64,000 nucleotides of DNA from Oceanospirillaceae bacterium. GTDB lineage: Bacteria > Pseudomonadota > Gammaproteobacteria > Pseudomonadales > Litoribrevibacteraceae. Numbering within the stretch: position 1 is the stretch's first letter; every line of letters begins with the position of its first letter. Position numbers and translations under genes: made by a program. Below the pieces are notes generated by a model that saw nothing but the letters and a program-made list of their open reading frames with translations, ran no database searches and was not told where the DNA came from. Below, piece by piece: positions 27,124-35,169 of this stretch. The stretch covers positions 1,178,001-1,242,000 of the forward strand of contig JADFAD010000006.1 in the NCBI GenBank assembly GCA_015665455.1, in the 5' to 3' direction.

Positions 27124-27714
27124 ATGTTAAAGAAAATTCCAATTGAGCAATCCCAAATTATATTGCAGCGCTTTGAAGCGAGCCCGGAATGCCTTGATTG
27201 CGTCGACGGAACAATGACCCCTTCAGAGGTGATTGAGAAACTGCTTGAAGCTGAGCTCTATAACGATTTAACTCAATTCCTGTGTCATGCGTTACCGGTT
27301 CGAGAAGTCATTTGGTTCGTATGCATTGCATTGGAATTAAGAAACAAGGAATGGTCTCCCCAGCAACAAGCCGCCATCGCGATTGCTAAGAAGTGGGTTA
27401 AAGATCCCGATGAAGCCAGCCGTCGAATAGCCGAAAAGCATGTCAACGCGCTAGGTCACGATAATGCACCGGGTTGGTTGGCCCAAGCCGTTTTCTGGAA
27501 TGGCAGTGGCAGCATGACTGATCCCGGCGAAGCCGTCGTTCTGCCTCCTGAAAATCTCTATGCGAAAGCCTCTGCTGGCGCCATTAACATGGCATCAATC
27601 ATGCCGGAATGGGATGGCAGCGAAGACTATTATAAAACCGTTATCGCCATGGGTTTAGACCTTGCTAAAGGCGGCTCAGGGGCCATACAACAAGAACTTG
27701 GAGGTAATGCCTAA
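27124..27714 (+). CDS. DUF6931-like protein between VgrG and PAAR
   Basis: 196 aa, largely alpha-helical, no signal peptide or membrane segment. It resembles the family I recall as DUF6931 (PVREVIWFVCIALE, AIAKKWVKDPDEASRRIA, APGWLAQAVFWNGSGSM), which is found next to VgrG/PAAR genes. Its stop overlaps the PAAR start by 1 nt. Position suggests an adaptor or loading factor for a spike-borne cargo (inference). A toxin is less likely since no catalytic motif stands out. Confidence 0.6.
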   Translation: MLKKIPIEQSQIILQRFEASPECLDCVDGTMTPSEVIEKLLEAELYNDLTQFLCHALPVREVIWFVCIALELRNKEWSPQQQAAIAIAKKWVKDPDEASRRIAEKHVNALGHDNAPGWLAQAVFWNGSGSMTDPGEAVVLPPENLYAKASAGAINMASIMPEWDGSEDYYKTVIAMGLDLAKGGSGAIQQELGGNA

Positions 27715-28016
27715 TGGGAACACCCGCAGCCCGCGTTGGAGACATGCACGTATGTAGCATGCAAACACCAGGAACGCCCCCGATCCCTCATGTGGGCGGC
27801 CCTATTTCAGGCCCAGGTATGGCAACGGTCTTGATTGGTAATATGCCCGCTTCCGTTTTGGGAGATATGTGTGTCTGTGTTGGGCCACCGGATGCCACAG
27901 CAAAAGGCAGTGCAACGGTGTTAATCGGAAACCGACCCTCTGTTCGTATGGGCGACACAAGCGCTCACGGTGGGTCTATTGTCTTGGGGATGCCAACGGT
28001 CTTAGTTGGTGGCTAA
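27714..28016 (+). CDS. PAAR-repeat spike tip protein
   Basis: 100 aa PAAR protein that sharpens the VgrG tip. It begins MGTPAARVGDMHVC and carries the repeated GxxxVLIGNxPxxxxGD pattern (VLIGNMPASVLGD, VLIGNRPSVRMGD). Cys and His residues suited to bind zinc are present (H12, C14, C53, C55, H80). There is no C-terminal extension, so it carries no built-in effector. It is the last gene of the vgrG operon and is followed by a bidirectional stem-loop. Confidence 0.93.
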   Translation: MGTPAARVGDMHVCSMQTPGTPPIPHVGGPISGPGMATVLIGNMPASVLGDMCVCVGPPDATAKGSATVLIGNRPSVRMGDTSAHGGSIVLGMPTVLVGG

Positions 28017-28028
28017 AAACCCTTAAAT

Positions 28029-28061
28029 AAGGTTATACAGCCTCAAAAGCTGTATAACCTT
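28029..28061. terminator. bidirectional terminator between convergent operons
   Basis: AAGGTTATACAG (28029-28040) and CTGTATAACCTT (28050-28061) form a perfect 12 bp stem with a 9 nt loop, flanked by A/T runs on both sides. It lies 12 bp after the PAAR stop and 6 bp after the stop of the last T6SS-operon gene. The same GGTTATACAG arm recurs after the next two paralogues. Confidence 0.85.
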
Positions 28062-28067
28062 AAAGGT

Positions 28068-29348
28068 TTATTTAATACGAGCGACGATCTTTTCTAACTT
28101 TTCAAACTCTAATCTCAGCGCTTCAGCATTACGCTTCTTAAAGCGATCTTGCTGCATTTGACCATCCAACCCTGCTTTCGAACAAATAGCGCACACAGCT
28201 CTTCGGCCTCGATTTGTTCGTTTAATTCCATCGGTATGATCACTGGTTCCAAAATGAGCAATCACCGCTAGTTCAGCGGTTATCTTATTCATTCGAGCGA
28301 CCAAACCGGCTTTGACACCGTTGTTGTATTTGGCTGCCTTGGTACTCTTTAGGTGACTAACATCATCGCCACCCACCTTCACATCCACGGTTTCAAGCCT
28401 CTTTCTCATTGCAGCAGCTGAAACGGCTGAAGGTGCACCGTGGTAGCTCACTTTATAACTGGTTTCTGAAACACCACTCACTGTTAAAGCATTAATTACA
28501 TTCAGTAAATACCCTTTTGCAGGCCCATAGTGACCACTGCCTGTATTCAAGTGCTTCACTCGACCGTTAACCACTTGAATTTCTCCTGCACACAAAACAG
28601 GCCTTCCTCCCATGTAGCTGGAATGATATTGCCCATCGTGTTTACCCAATGTGCCAGACTTATGAGGACCACTGTAGAAGTCACCCACAACGGATAAAAC
28701 ATAGCCACAGTGTTTGTCCTTAATGGTTCCAGGGCTGCCATGCTTTGTTTGAATGAATTCAGTGTTCATATTGACCCACTTATCTTTCTTCGAGGCCGCC
28801 CACCACTGTTTTTGTTTTATAACGCCATTCACAATTTTTAAACGATACACCTCACGATCTTGTTCTTTATAGTACAACGCAGATCGATTTTGATAATCCA
28901 CCTCATACCCATGATCCGTCATGCCTACGGTGAAATTTTCTGTTAGCCAATTAGGTAACTGATTAATAGGAATCTGCAGCTGATAACTCAATAATTTAAC
29001 GACTTGGGCATATAAACCTTCGATGCCTTTGGTACGTCGAGTGTTTACAGCGGAATCATTGTTACCTGCCAAAACTTGCCAGCGATCCAAGGCATAATAC
29101 AGTTCAGCAAGCACTAATATAGAATCCGGGCCTAAATCGCCATTCGAGTTCTCAATTTGAACTTTATTAATGGTTTCCAATTTACTTTCAATAAACTTCA
29201 ACAGTTTTGAATTTTTGCGCCGTTTACCGCCAAAAAGAACGCTTAAATCCGTACTGCTTTTGAAGCTGGCTAAGCTCATTAATTGTTTACATGATGCGTT
29301 AACAGTCGCTTTGTTATTCTTCTTCATGCTTAAGATTTTTATCGGCAT
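28068..29348 (-). CDS. IQM-like putative T6SS effector, copy 1
   Basis: 426 aa, no signal peptide or membrane segment. Residues 1-140 are helical. Residues about 150-290 hold a core with GYVLSVVGDFYSGPHKSGT (214-232), YHSS (241-244), AGE (254-256) and SGHYGP (271-276). This order, and the preceding EVYRLKIVNG-type strand, is how I remember the conserved core of plant IQM proteins (HSSFLAGG...AAG...SGHY). The tail is basic and helical with a single CxxC pair (C386, C389). I chose ATG 29348 (AGAGGA upstream), where the three paralogues become alignable; the frame is open to 29447. The function is unknown. Position at the end of a T6SS operon next to vgrG/PAAR suggests an effector. Confidence 0.7.
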   Translation of the reverse strand: MPIKILSMKKNNKATVNASCKQLMSLASFKSSTDLSVLFGGKRRKNSKLLKFIESKLETINKVQIENSNGDLGPDSILVLAELYYALDRWQVLAGNNDSAVNTRRTKGIEGLYAQVVKLLSYQLQIPINQLPNWLTENFTVGMTDHGYEVDYQNRSALYYKEQDREVYRLKIVNGVIKQKQWWAASKKDKWVNMNTEFIQTKHGSPGTIKDKHCGYVLSVVGDFYSGPHKSGTLGKHDGQYHSSYMGGRPVLCAGEIQVVNGRVKHLNTGSGHYGPAKGYLLNVINALTVSGVSETSYKVSYHGAPSAVSAAAMRKRLETVDVKVGGDDVSHLKSTKAAKYNNGVKAGLVARMNKITAELAVIAHFGTSDHTDGIKRTNRGRRAVCAICSKAGLDGQMQQDRFKKRNAEALRLEFEKLEKIVARIK

Positions 29349-29677
29349 TAAGCTGTTCCTCTCATTCTTTCTTATCCGATATGGATGATATGTTAAGTAT
29401 TGGCTATTACTTGATTCTAGACGCTTCTCCGAATATCTCCTCGTCAAAAAAATTCTCTAAACAACAAAGATCTATCGAGTTTAAATAAAGATCCAACAGC
29501 GAATAAAAAGATAAAAAACTGTAAAAAATTCTTACTGTAGTAAGACATCTAAAACGGCAAAAGTCACTAAAGAGAGAGTGACTTCCGCATTGTTTTCTTT
29601 TTTGAAGGGATAGAACGAAGAAAAGAGTGTTCTTAAAGAAGGTTATACAGGCCCTACAAATATAGGGCCTATGTTCA
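29349..29677. repeat. spacer between copies 1 and 2, part of a repeated unit
   Basis: 329 bp that resembles the spacer at 30944-31269 over several blocks (CTGTAGTAAG-CATCT, GCAAAAGTCACT, CATTGTTTTCTTTTTTG, GGTTATACAG). It contains two stem-loops: AAGTCACT / AGTGACTT (29561-29584) and AGGCCCTA / TAGGGCCT (29649-29670). Leftward transcription of copy 1 must pass both, so they may attenuate it or a local promoter may exist. No reading frame of note. Confidence 0.6.
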
Positions 29678-30943
29678 TTACTTAATTTTGTCTGCTATTT
29701 TCAATAGCTTTAATAATCGCGCTTCACGTTCTTTCACGTTTCGACTTGCATATCTAGTTTGTTGAAGCTTGTTATGCAACTGAGCTGACGAACAAATTGG
29801 GCACTGAGCCCGTTTAGAATAAGATGACCCAAAGCCTTCAATATGTTTTCCTGGCGTCTTGAAATGAGTAATCACATCCAACTCTTTACTCAATTCTTTT
29901 ATTTGCTTTTCTATTTTTGCTTGTACGCCGTTTTTATATTGCCAAGACTTCTTACTCTTAAGGTGATTAACATCACCACCACCCACTTTCTTATCCGTTT
30001 CTTCTATCTTCTTTCGCATCGTGGCAGCAGTATATGCTGAGGTAGAGCCATGGTAACTTACGTTATAACTGCTCTCATCAACGCCACATAAAGTTAATGC
30101 ATTAATAACATTCAACAAATAACCTTTCGCAGGACCATAGTGTCCACTGCTGGTGTTCAAGTGACTGATTTTTCCGTCAACTATCTTAATCTCTCCTGCG
30201 CACAAAACGGGCCTTCCTCCCATGTAACTGGAGTGATATTGCCCATCTTTCGCATGCGTAGTTCCTGATTTATGTGGACCGCTGTAAAAATCCCCTAATA
30301 CAGATAAAACGTACCCACAGTGCTGAGCAGAAATAGTACCTGCACTGCCTGTTTTTTGGGTGTCTTCAGAGTTCATTTTCACCCACACGTCATTATTAGT
30401 CGGCTTCCACCATTGCTTTTGATAGACCACACCGTTAGTAATCTTTAGCCGGCATACATTGCGACTTTGCTCGTTATAATAAAGCGCAGAGCTATTTTGA
30501 TAGTCAACTTCATACCCATGGTCTGTCATACCTACCGTGAATTTTTCTTCTAACCAGTTAGGAAGACGGTTGATCGGTGTTTCCAGTTGGAAACTCAATA
30601 GTTTCACAACTTGAGCAAAGAGCCCCTCCACGCCTTTCGAGCGACGAGTATTCACTGAACTGTCTTTTCTTCCAGCCAAGACTAACCAACGATCCAGTGC
30701 GTAATACAATTCAGCTAGTACTAATATGGCATCCGCCCCTAACGTAGCATTAGGGCTCTTAGTTTGAATGTTATTAATATAAGTAAGTTTCTTATCAATG
30801 AACTTCAATAGTTTTTCATTCGATCGACTCTTGCCACCCAGTGTCATCCCTACCTTCGTACTGCTTTTAAAGGCAGTCGCTGACATAAGTATTTTACAAG
30901 AGCTAGTAACCGTTTCTTTGTTTTGTATTTTCATTTTTGGCAT
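29678..30943 (-). CDS. IQM-like putative T6SS effector, copy 2
   Basis: 421 aa paralogue with the same layout: helical N-terminus, core with LGDFYSGPHKSGT, YHSSYMGGRPVLCAGE and SSGHYGPAKGYLLNVINAL, and a basic helical tail with CPIC. Two ATGs are possible (30949 and 30943). I use 30943 because it aligns with the MP- start of copies 1 and 3 and lies 8 nt from AAGGA. There is no frame between copies that could be an immunity gene. Copies 2 and 3 are closer to each other than either is to copy 1, judged by eye. Confidence 0.7.
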   Translation of the reverse strand: MPKMKIQNKETVTSSCKILMSATAFKSSTKVGMTLGGKSRSNEKLLKFIDKKLTYINNIQTKSPNATLGADAILVLAELYYALDRWLVLAGRKDSSVNTRRSKGVEGLFAQVVKLLSFQLETPINRLPNWLEEKFTVGMTDHGYEVDYQNSSALYYNEQSRNVCRLKITNGVVYQKQWWKPTNNDVWVKMNSEDTQKTGSAGTISAQHCGYVLSVLGDFYSGPHKSGTTHAKDGQYHSSYMGGRPVLCAGEIKIVDGKISHLNTSSGHYGPAKGYLLNVINALTLCGVDESSYNVSYHGSTSAYTAATMRKKIEETDKKVGGGDVNHLKSKKSWQYKNGVQAKIEKQIKELSKELDVITHFKTPGKHIEGFGSSYSKRAQCPICSSAQLHNKLQQTRYASRNVKEREARLLKLLKIADKIK

Positions 30944-31269
30944 CGTCATGTTCCTTCATAAAGGTACGTTCAAAATCATCCGTTAAGATGACACCTAGAA
31001 TTAGTTATTCCTCTTAATGCTTAAGGCATTAAGCTGCCCTTCTTATTCTTTCTGGCCCAATATGAGCGGCATGTTAAATGGTGACTACTACCTGACTTAA
31101 AAAACGAATAAAGGCGCATAAAAAGGTTAAAGACTTCCTACTGTAGTAAGGCATCTGGCACTGCAAAAGTCACTCAATCGGCAATGGCTTTCACATTGTT
31201 TTCTTTTTTGGTGGGATTACTCAGGGGAGGAAGGTTATACAGCCTAATGACTGTATAACCGAAATAACT
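30944..31269. repeat. spacer between copies 2 and 3, part of a repeated unit
   Basis: 326 bp resembling the 29349-29677 spacer. It includes GGCATTAAGCTG (31025-31036), which in the other spacer is the start-codon region of copy 1; here it is a relic about 85 bp upstream of the true start of copy 2. CTTAATGC / GCATTAAG (31013-31033) makes a small palindrome over it. Its left part (30950-30985) resembles the leader of copy 3. The pattern fits serial duplication with later rearrangement of leaders. Confidence 0.6.
31233..31260 (-). terminator. stem-loop after copy 3
   Basis: GGTTATACAG (31233-31242) pairs perfectly with CTGTATAACC (31251-31260) around an 8 nt loop, 9 bp after the copy 3 stop. 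Same arms as the terminator at 28029-28061. Confidence 0.7.
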
Positions 31270-32526
31270 CTATTTAATGAACGCGACCTGCTTTTCCAAG
31301 GCTTGTAACTTAAATTCTCGTTCTTGAACATTTCTATTTTTATAGCGATCTTGTTGCATTTTATTGTCTAGATTATTTTTGCCACAAATTTTACAGATGG
31401 CTCTTCTTCTTTTAAAACCTTCAACATGATCACTGGTATTAAAGTGAGCAATGACGTCCAGTTCACCACGAAGTTTCTTAATTCTCGCCAGTAAGCCTGC
31501 TTTCACACCATTAAGCCGTGAAGCAGCCTCTGCGCTCTTCAAATGGCTCACGTCATCACCACCGACTTTAACCTCTTCGGTTTCAATTTTCTTTCGCATT
31601 TTTGCAGCAGAAACGGAGCTCTTCGAACCGTGGAAATCGACCATATAACTTGTCTCAGCCACACCGCATACCGTTAATGCATTAATCACATTGAGCAAAT
31701 AGCCTTTAGCGGGCCCATAGTGGCCACTGCCCGTATTCAAGTGCTTAATTTTCCCATCAACCACTTCAATCTCTCCAGCACACAATACGGGCTTTCCACC
31801 CATATAACTGGAATGATATTGACCCGTCTTTTTATAGGTTGTGCCTGACTTATGTGGACCACTGTAGAAATCCCCAACGATCGACAGTACATAGCCACTG
31901 TGTTTATTGGAGATGGTGCCTGCACTACCAGTGCTTTGGGTAAACTCAGAGTTCATTTTCACCCAAGTGTCTTTGTTCTTTGGGTCCCACCATTTCTTTT
32001 GATACACCACACCATTGGTGATCTTCAATCGATACACTTCCCTATCTTGTTCTTTGTAGTAAAGAGCGGAACGATTCTTATAATCTACTTCATAACCATG
32101 ATCCGTCATGCCAACAGTAAAGTGCTCGCCTAACCAATTAGGCAAACGGTTCATTGGCATTTCGAGCTGGAAACTTAATAGTTTGACGACTTGAGCAAAA
32201 AGCCCGTTTACACCTTTCGAGCGACGGGTATTCACTGAGCTGTCTTTCCTCCCAGCCAAAACCAACCAACGATCTAAGGCATAATACAGTTCAGCCAACA
32301 CCAACATTGCATCCGGCCCCAAAGAAGCATCAGGCTTCTTGGTTTGAATGTTATTAATGTAAGTTAACTTCGTATCAATGAATTTCAGTAGCTTTTCATT
32401 GGTGCGGCGCTTACCACCGAAGGTCATCCCGACCTTAGTACTGGTCTTAAACGCTGTGGCAGACATCAATATTTTACAAGAGCTCGTGACTGTCTCTTTG
32501 TTTTTTATTTCCACTTTATCCGGCAT
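31270..32526 (-). CDS. IQM-like putative T6SS effector, copy 3
   Basis: 418 aa paralogue, first of the three to be transcribed. The core is intact (VGDFYSGPHKSGT, YHSSYMGGKPVLCAGE, GSGHYGPAKGYLLNVINAL) and the tail carries CKIC. ATG 32526 is chosen to match the other copies; ATG 32532 is 6 nt upstream. It follows the sensor-MFS gene by 93 bp on the same strand, so it may belong to the T6SS transcript or start its own. Like its paralogues it has no export signal, as expected for cargo of a T6SS or for a cytoplasmic protein. Confidence 0.7.
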   Translation of the reverse strand: MPDKVEIKNKETVTSSCKILMSATAFKTSTKVGMTFGGKRRTNEKLLKFIDTKLTYINNIQTKKPDASLGPDAMLVLAELYYALDRWLVLAGRKDSSVNTRRSKGVNGLFAQVVKLLSFQLEMPMNRLPNWLGEHFTVGMTDHGYEVDYKNRSALYYKEQDREVYRLKITNGVVYQKKWWDPKNKDTWVKMNSEFTQSTGSAGTISNKHSGYVLSIVGDFYSGPHKSGTTYKKTGQYHSSYMGGKPVLCAGEIEVVDGKIKHLNTGSGHYGPAKGYLLNVINALTVCGVAETSYMVDFHGSKSSVSAAKMRKKIETEEVKVGGDDVSHLKSAEAASRLNGVKAGLLARIKKLRGELDVIAHFNTSDHVEGFKRRRAICKICGKNNLDNKMQQDRYKNRNVQEREFKLQALEKQVAFIK

Positions 32527-32619
32527 CGACATGTTCCTTCACAAAGGTATTTTTAAAGCCACCCATAAAGGTGACACCTAGAGTTTGCTAAAAAACTAAC
32601 CTCACCCGTTCGGTAAAAA

Positions 32620-35124
32620 TTACGCCTCTTTTACCTCTAACGTTGCTGTTCTCTGACGCGACGAAATCATATAGACCACGCCGAGTACCACGGATATCAC
32701 GCCAAACAAAGACATCGCTAACGGTGAGTTATTATTCAAAAATAACAATTGAGCGATCACTGCAGGACCAGCAACATGGCCGAACCGTTCAAGAAACACA
32801 TAGGTTGCTGCAATTTTCTTAACCCCTTCTTTTTGTGATACCTCAGTATTATTAATGTGCGTCATCACTGGCGCCGCTAATAAACCATTTGAAATACCAA
32901 GGAAGACAATCGCGCTGTAAAGGACGGTCGAGCTCCCGGCAATACCAAACGCATTGGCTTGTTGAGATAACCAGTGAAGAAATTCCATACCCGGCATTAA
33001 GACCGTCGAATCACCGCTCTGTTGGCTGACAAAACCAACAAAGACTGTTGCAATGCCTCCTACAATGGCACTGCTGATTAATGCCAAACGAGACATCCCT
33101 GGGCCATCAACCAAACGGGATACGTACTTGGTCATTATCATGCTCGAAACGTAGTAAATCATTAACATTAAGCCCACATCATCGGCTTTATAACCTTGAC
33201 CAAGCATGATCAAGGGCACTGCGAACATAACTACGCCAGCAATGGACATCTTTCCGATAATACCGACCAGCGTGAGCGTTCTCATAAACTCAGCATCTCG
33301 AATCACCGCACCGATATTCCGTCGTAATGCTTCCCATGGATGCTGGCTTTCTTCCGATGCTTTGGATGACACTAATCCAGTAATGGCTTCTGGTCGAGGC
33401 AGAAGATTCCATAGATAAGCAATGGACAAAAGACTCACGCACGAAGCAAATAAGAAGATAATTCGGTAGTCAATGTAGGCGTATAACAAGGCGCCAATGG
33501 CTGTACCCGCAATAAGCGCCGAATTTCTACCAACCACTTTAACGGCATGGCCTCTACTGCGCTGACTCTTAGGTGTAATCACCATCACATACGACTGAAG
33601 ACCAATTAAGAATAAGCCCTGACCAATTCCTGAGAAAATACGAGCAAAAGCCACCACCCAGTAATTATCACTGAAGAAAATCAACATCATGCCAACAAAT
33701 TCAGCAAGAAACCCTGCGGTCATTAGCTTCTTCAAATTACCGCGCTCGGCATACTGCCCTGCGGGAATGAGCACCAAAGCAAAGAACAGATAATAGAGTG
33801 TAAATGGCATGGATGCGGTGGCAAAACTGGAGCCACTGGATGCAGCCATATCAGCAATCAATTTCGGTAAGAATGGAACGAACAACGCATTAACCAAAAC
33901 AATCATAAAGTAGGCAGGTTGAACTAAGCTCAAGCCAATTTCAAAGTTGATTCCGCCTTCTTTGTCTTCAGACGCCGAAGCTTTATTTTGAGCGCGTTTA
34001 TCCAATAACTCAATTAAGGACGTCCCTGCATTTAAGAAAATTAAGGCAAGCAAACCACAGGCGATGAACAATACAAGAAACGCTTTCGTACTGGATAAAA
34101 TAGTGCTGATCAAAATATCGGTGGGGATATTCACCGCGACCCGAAAGTTTACTGATTCGCCCTGTTCCTTCCCTAAGTCGTTAATATATTCATAACAGTC
34201 TTCAACCATTCGATACTCTTTGCCAACCTGCGTTGGGTCCGTATGCGCAAGGTTGGTGTCACCCTTTATCAGAGCGATGGCTTCAATGGTTCGGTTGCCA
34301 GATTTATACTTTTCAAGCATCCGATCAATACCCGCAAGGTCTTCCAGATGAATACCCACATCTTTCACAGAAGACAATCGCTGAACCATGGAATCGGTCA
34401 TGGCTCTGGTCGTTGCGTTCGCCCCATACTCATAAACGTTGTAAACCGTCTTACTGATCATCACCGATAATGCGATATAACAAACAACGTAAGTAACTTT
34501 AAGGACACGCAAACGATCGAAATAGCCAGAAGCCGTGGTTTCATAGATGGCAACCACCAGCAAAAACAATAAAGTTAAACCTGCCACCGCTTGGAAGGGT
34601 AATTCAAACTGACCATCCAGCTCGGCCACCAAAAGCGACTTATCTGCTTCGACCTGGACTTCACCTACTGGGCCAAATTTACTGGTCAACTGTTGAGAAA
34701 TTAAATAACTGTGCTCGGACTCCAAGCTTCGATACGCAGGAAAGTCAAACTCAATGGGGTTATCTGAATATTCTCTGAGGCTCTGATCAAACTCTTTTTG
34801 TTCCGTACCATCGCTGGACTCAAAAAAGATGATGTCACCATTTTGATCAATAACACGAATGTTATGAATGCTTGGGTCCGACTTCATTAAAGTCGAAGAT
34901 AGAGATCTAAATCCCGAAAATTGCCTGACCGGCAAGCCCGCTTTTAAATAACTGTCGAAACCGTTTTTTACGATCTCACTCTGAGCTGACAGCTTATTCA
35001 GCTGAAAAGGTAAGTACTTCAGTTTTGCTTCGTTATAACCAATGTAAGTCAGCAACATCAAAGTACTGAAAACAATGACTAACATAGGAATACAATAACG
35101 AATATTTCTCAAACGCTTTAACAT
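32620..35124 (-). CDS. MFS transporter fused to an N-terminal membrane sensor region
   Basis: 834 aa. TM1 is about 11-30, followed by a periplasmic domain of about 150 residues (with NIRVIDQNGDIIFFESSDG, a Cache-like signature), TM helices near 185-205 and 212-232, and a second periplasmic domain of about 110 residues. From about residue 400 there is a complete 12-helix MFS transporter (ARIFSGIGQGLFLIGLQSYV, KYVSRLVDGPGMSRLALIS). Sensor-transporter fusions of this kind are uncommon. It is 45 bp downstream of a solute-binding protein gene and at the end of the T6SS operon. Ligand and direction of transport are unknown; signal sensing for T6SS use is a guess. Confidence 0.75.
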   Translation of the reverse strand: MLKRLRNIRYCIPMLVIVFSTLMLLTYIGYNEAKLKYLPFQLNKLSAQSEIVKNGFDSYLKAGLPVRQFSGFRSLSSTLMKSDPSIHNIRVIDQNGDIIFFESSDGTEQKEFDQSLREYSDNPIEFDFPAYRSLESEHSYLISQQLTSKFGPVGEVQVEADKSLLVAELDGQFELPFQAVAGLTLLFLLVVAIYETTASGYFDRLRVLKVTYVVCYIALSVMISKTVYNVYEYGANATTRAMTDSMVQRLSSVKDVGIHLEDLAGIDRMLEKYKSGNRTIEAIALIKGDTNLAHTDPTQVGKEYRMVEDCYEYINDLGKEQGESVNFRVAVNIPTDILISTILSSTKAFLVLFIACGLLALIFLNAGTSLIELLDKRAQNKASASEDKEGGINFEIGLSLVQPAYFMIVLVNALFVPFLPKLIADMAASSGSSFATASMPFTLYYLFFALVLIPAGQYAERGNLKKLMTAGFLAEFVGMMLIFFSDNYWVVAFARIFSGIGQGLFLIGLQSYVMVITPKSQRSRGHAVKVVGRNSALIAGTAIGALLYAYIDYRIIFLFASCVSLLSIAYLWNLLPRPEAITGLVSSKASEESQHPWEALRRNIGAVIRDAEFMRTLTLVGIIGKMSIAGVVMFAVPLIMLGQGYKADDVGLMLMIYYVSSMIMTKYVSRLVDGPGMSRLALISSAIVGGIATVFVGFVSQQSGDSTVLMPGMEFLHWLSQQANAFGIAGSSTVLYSAIVFLGISNGLLAAPVMTHINNTEVSQKEGVKKIAATYVFLERFGHVAGPAVIAQLLFLNNNSPLAMSLFGVISVVLGVVYMISSRQRTATLEVKEA

Positions 35125-35169
35125 AAACTAACCCATAAACCCCTGAATAACGCACATCTCAAAAACACC

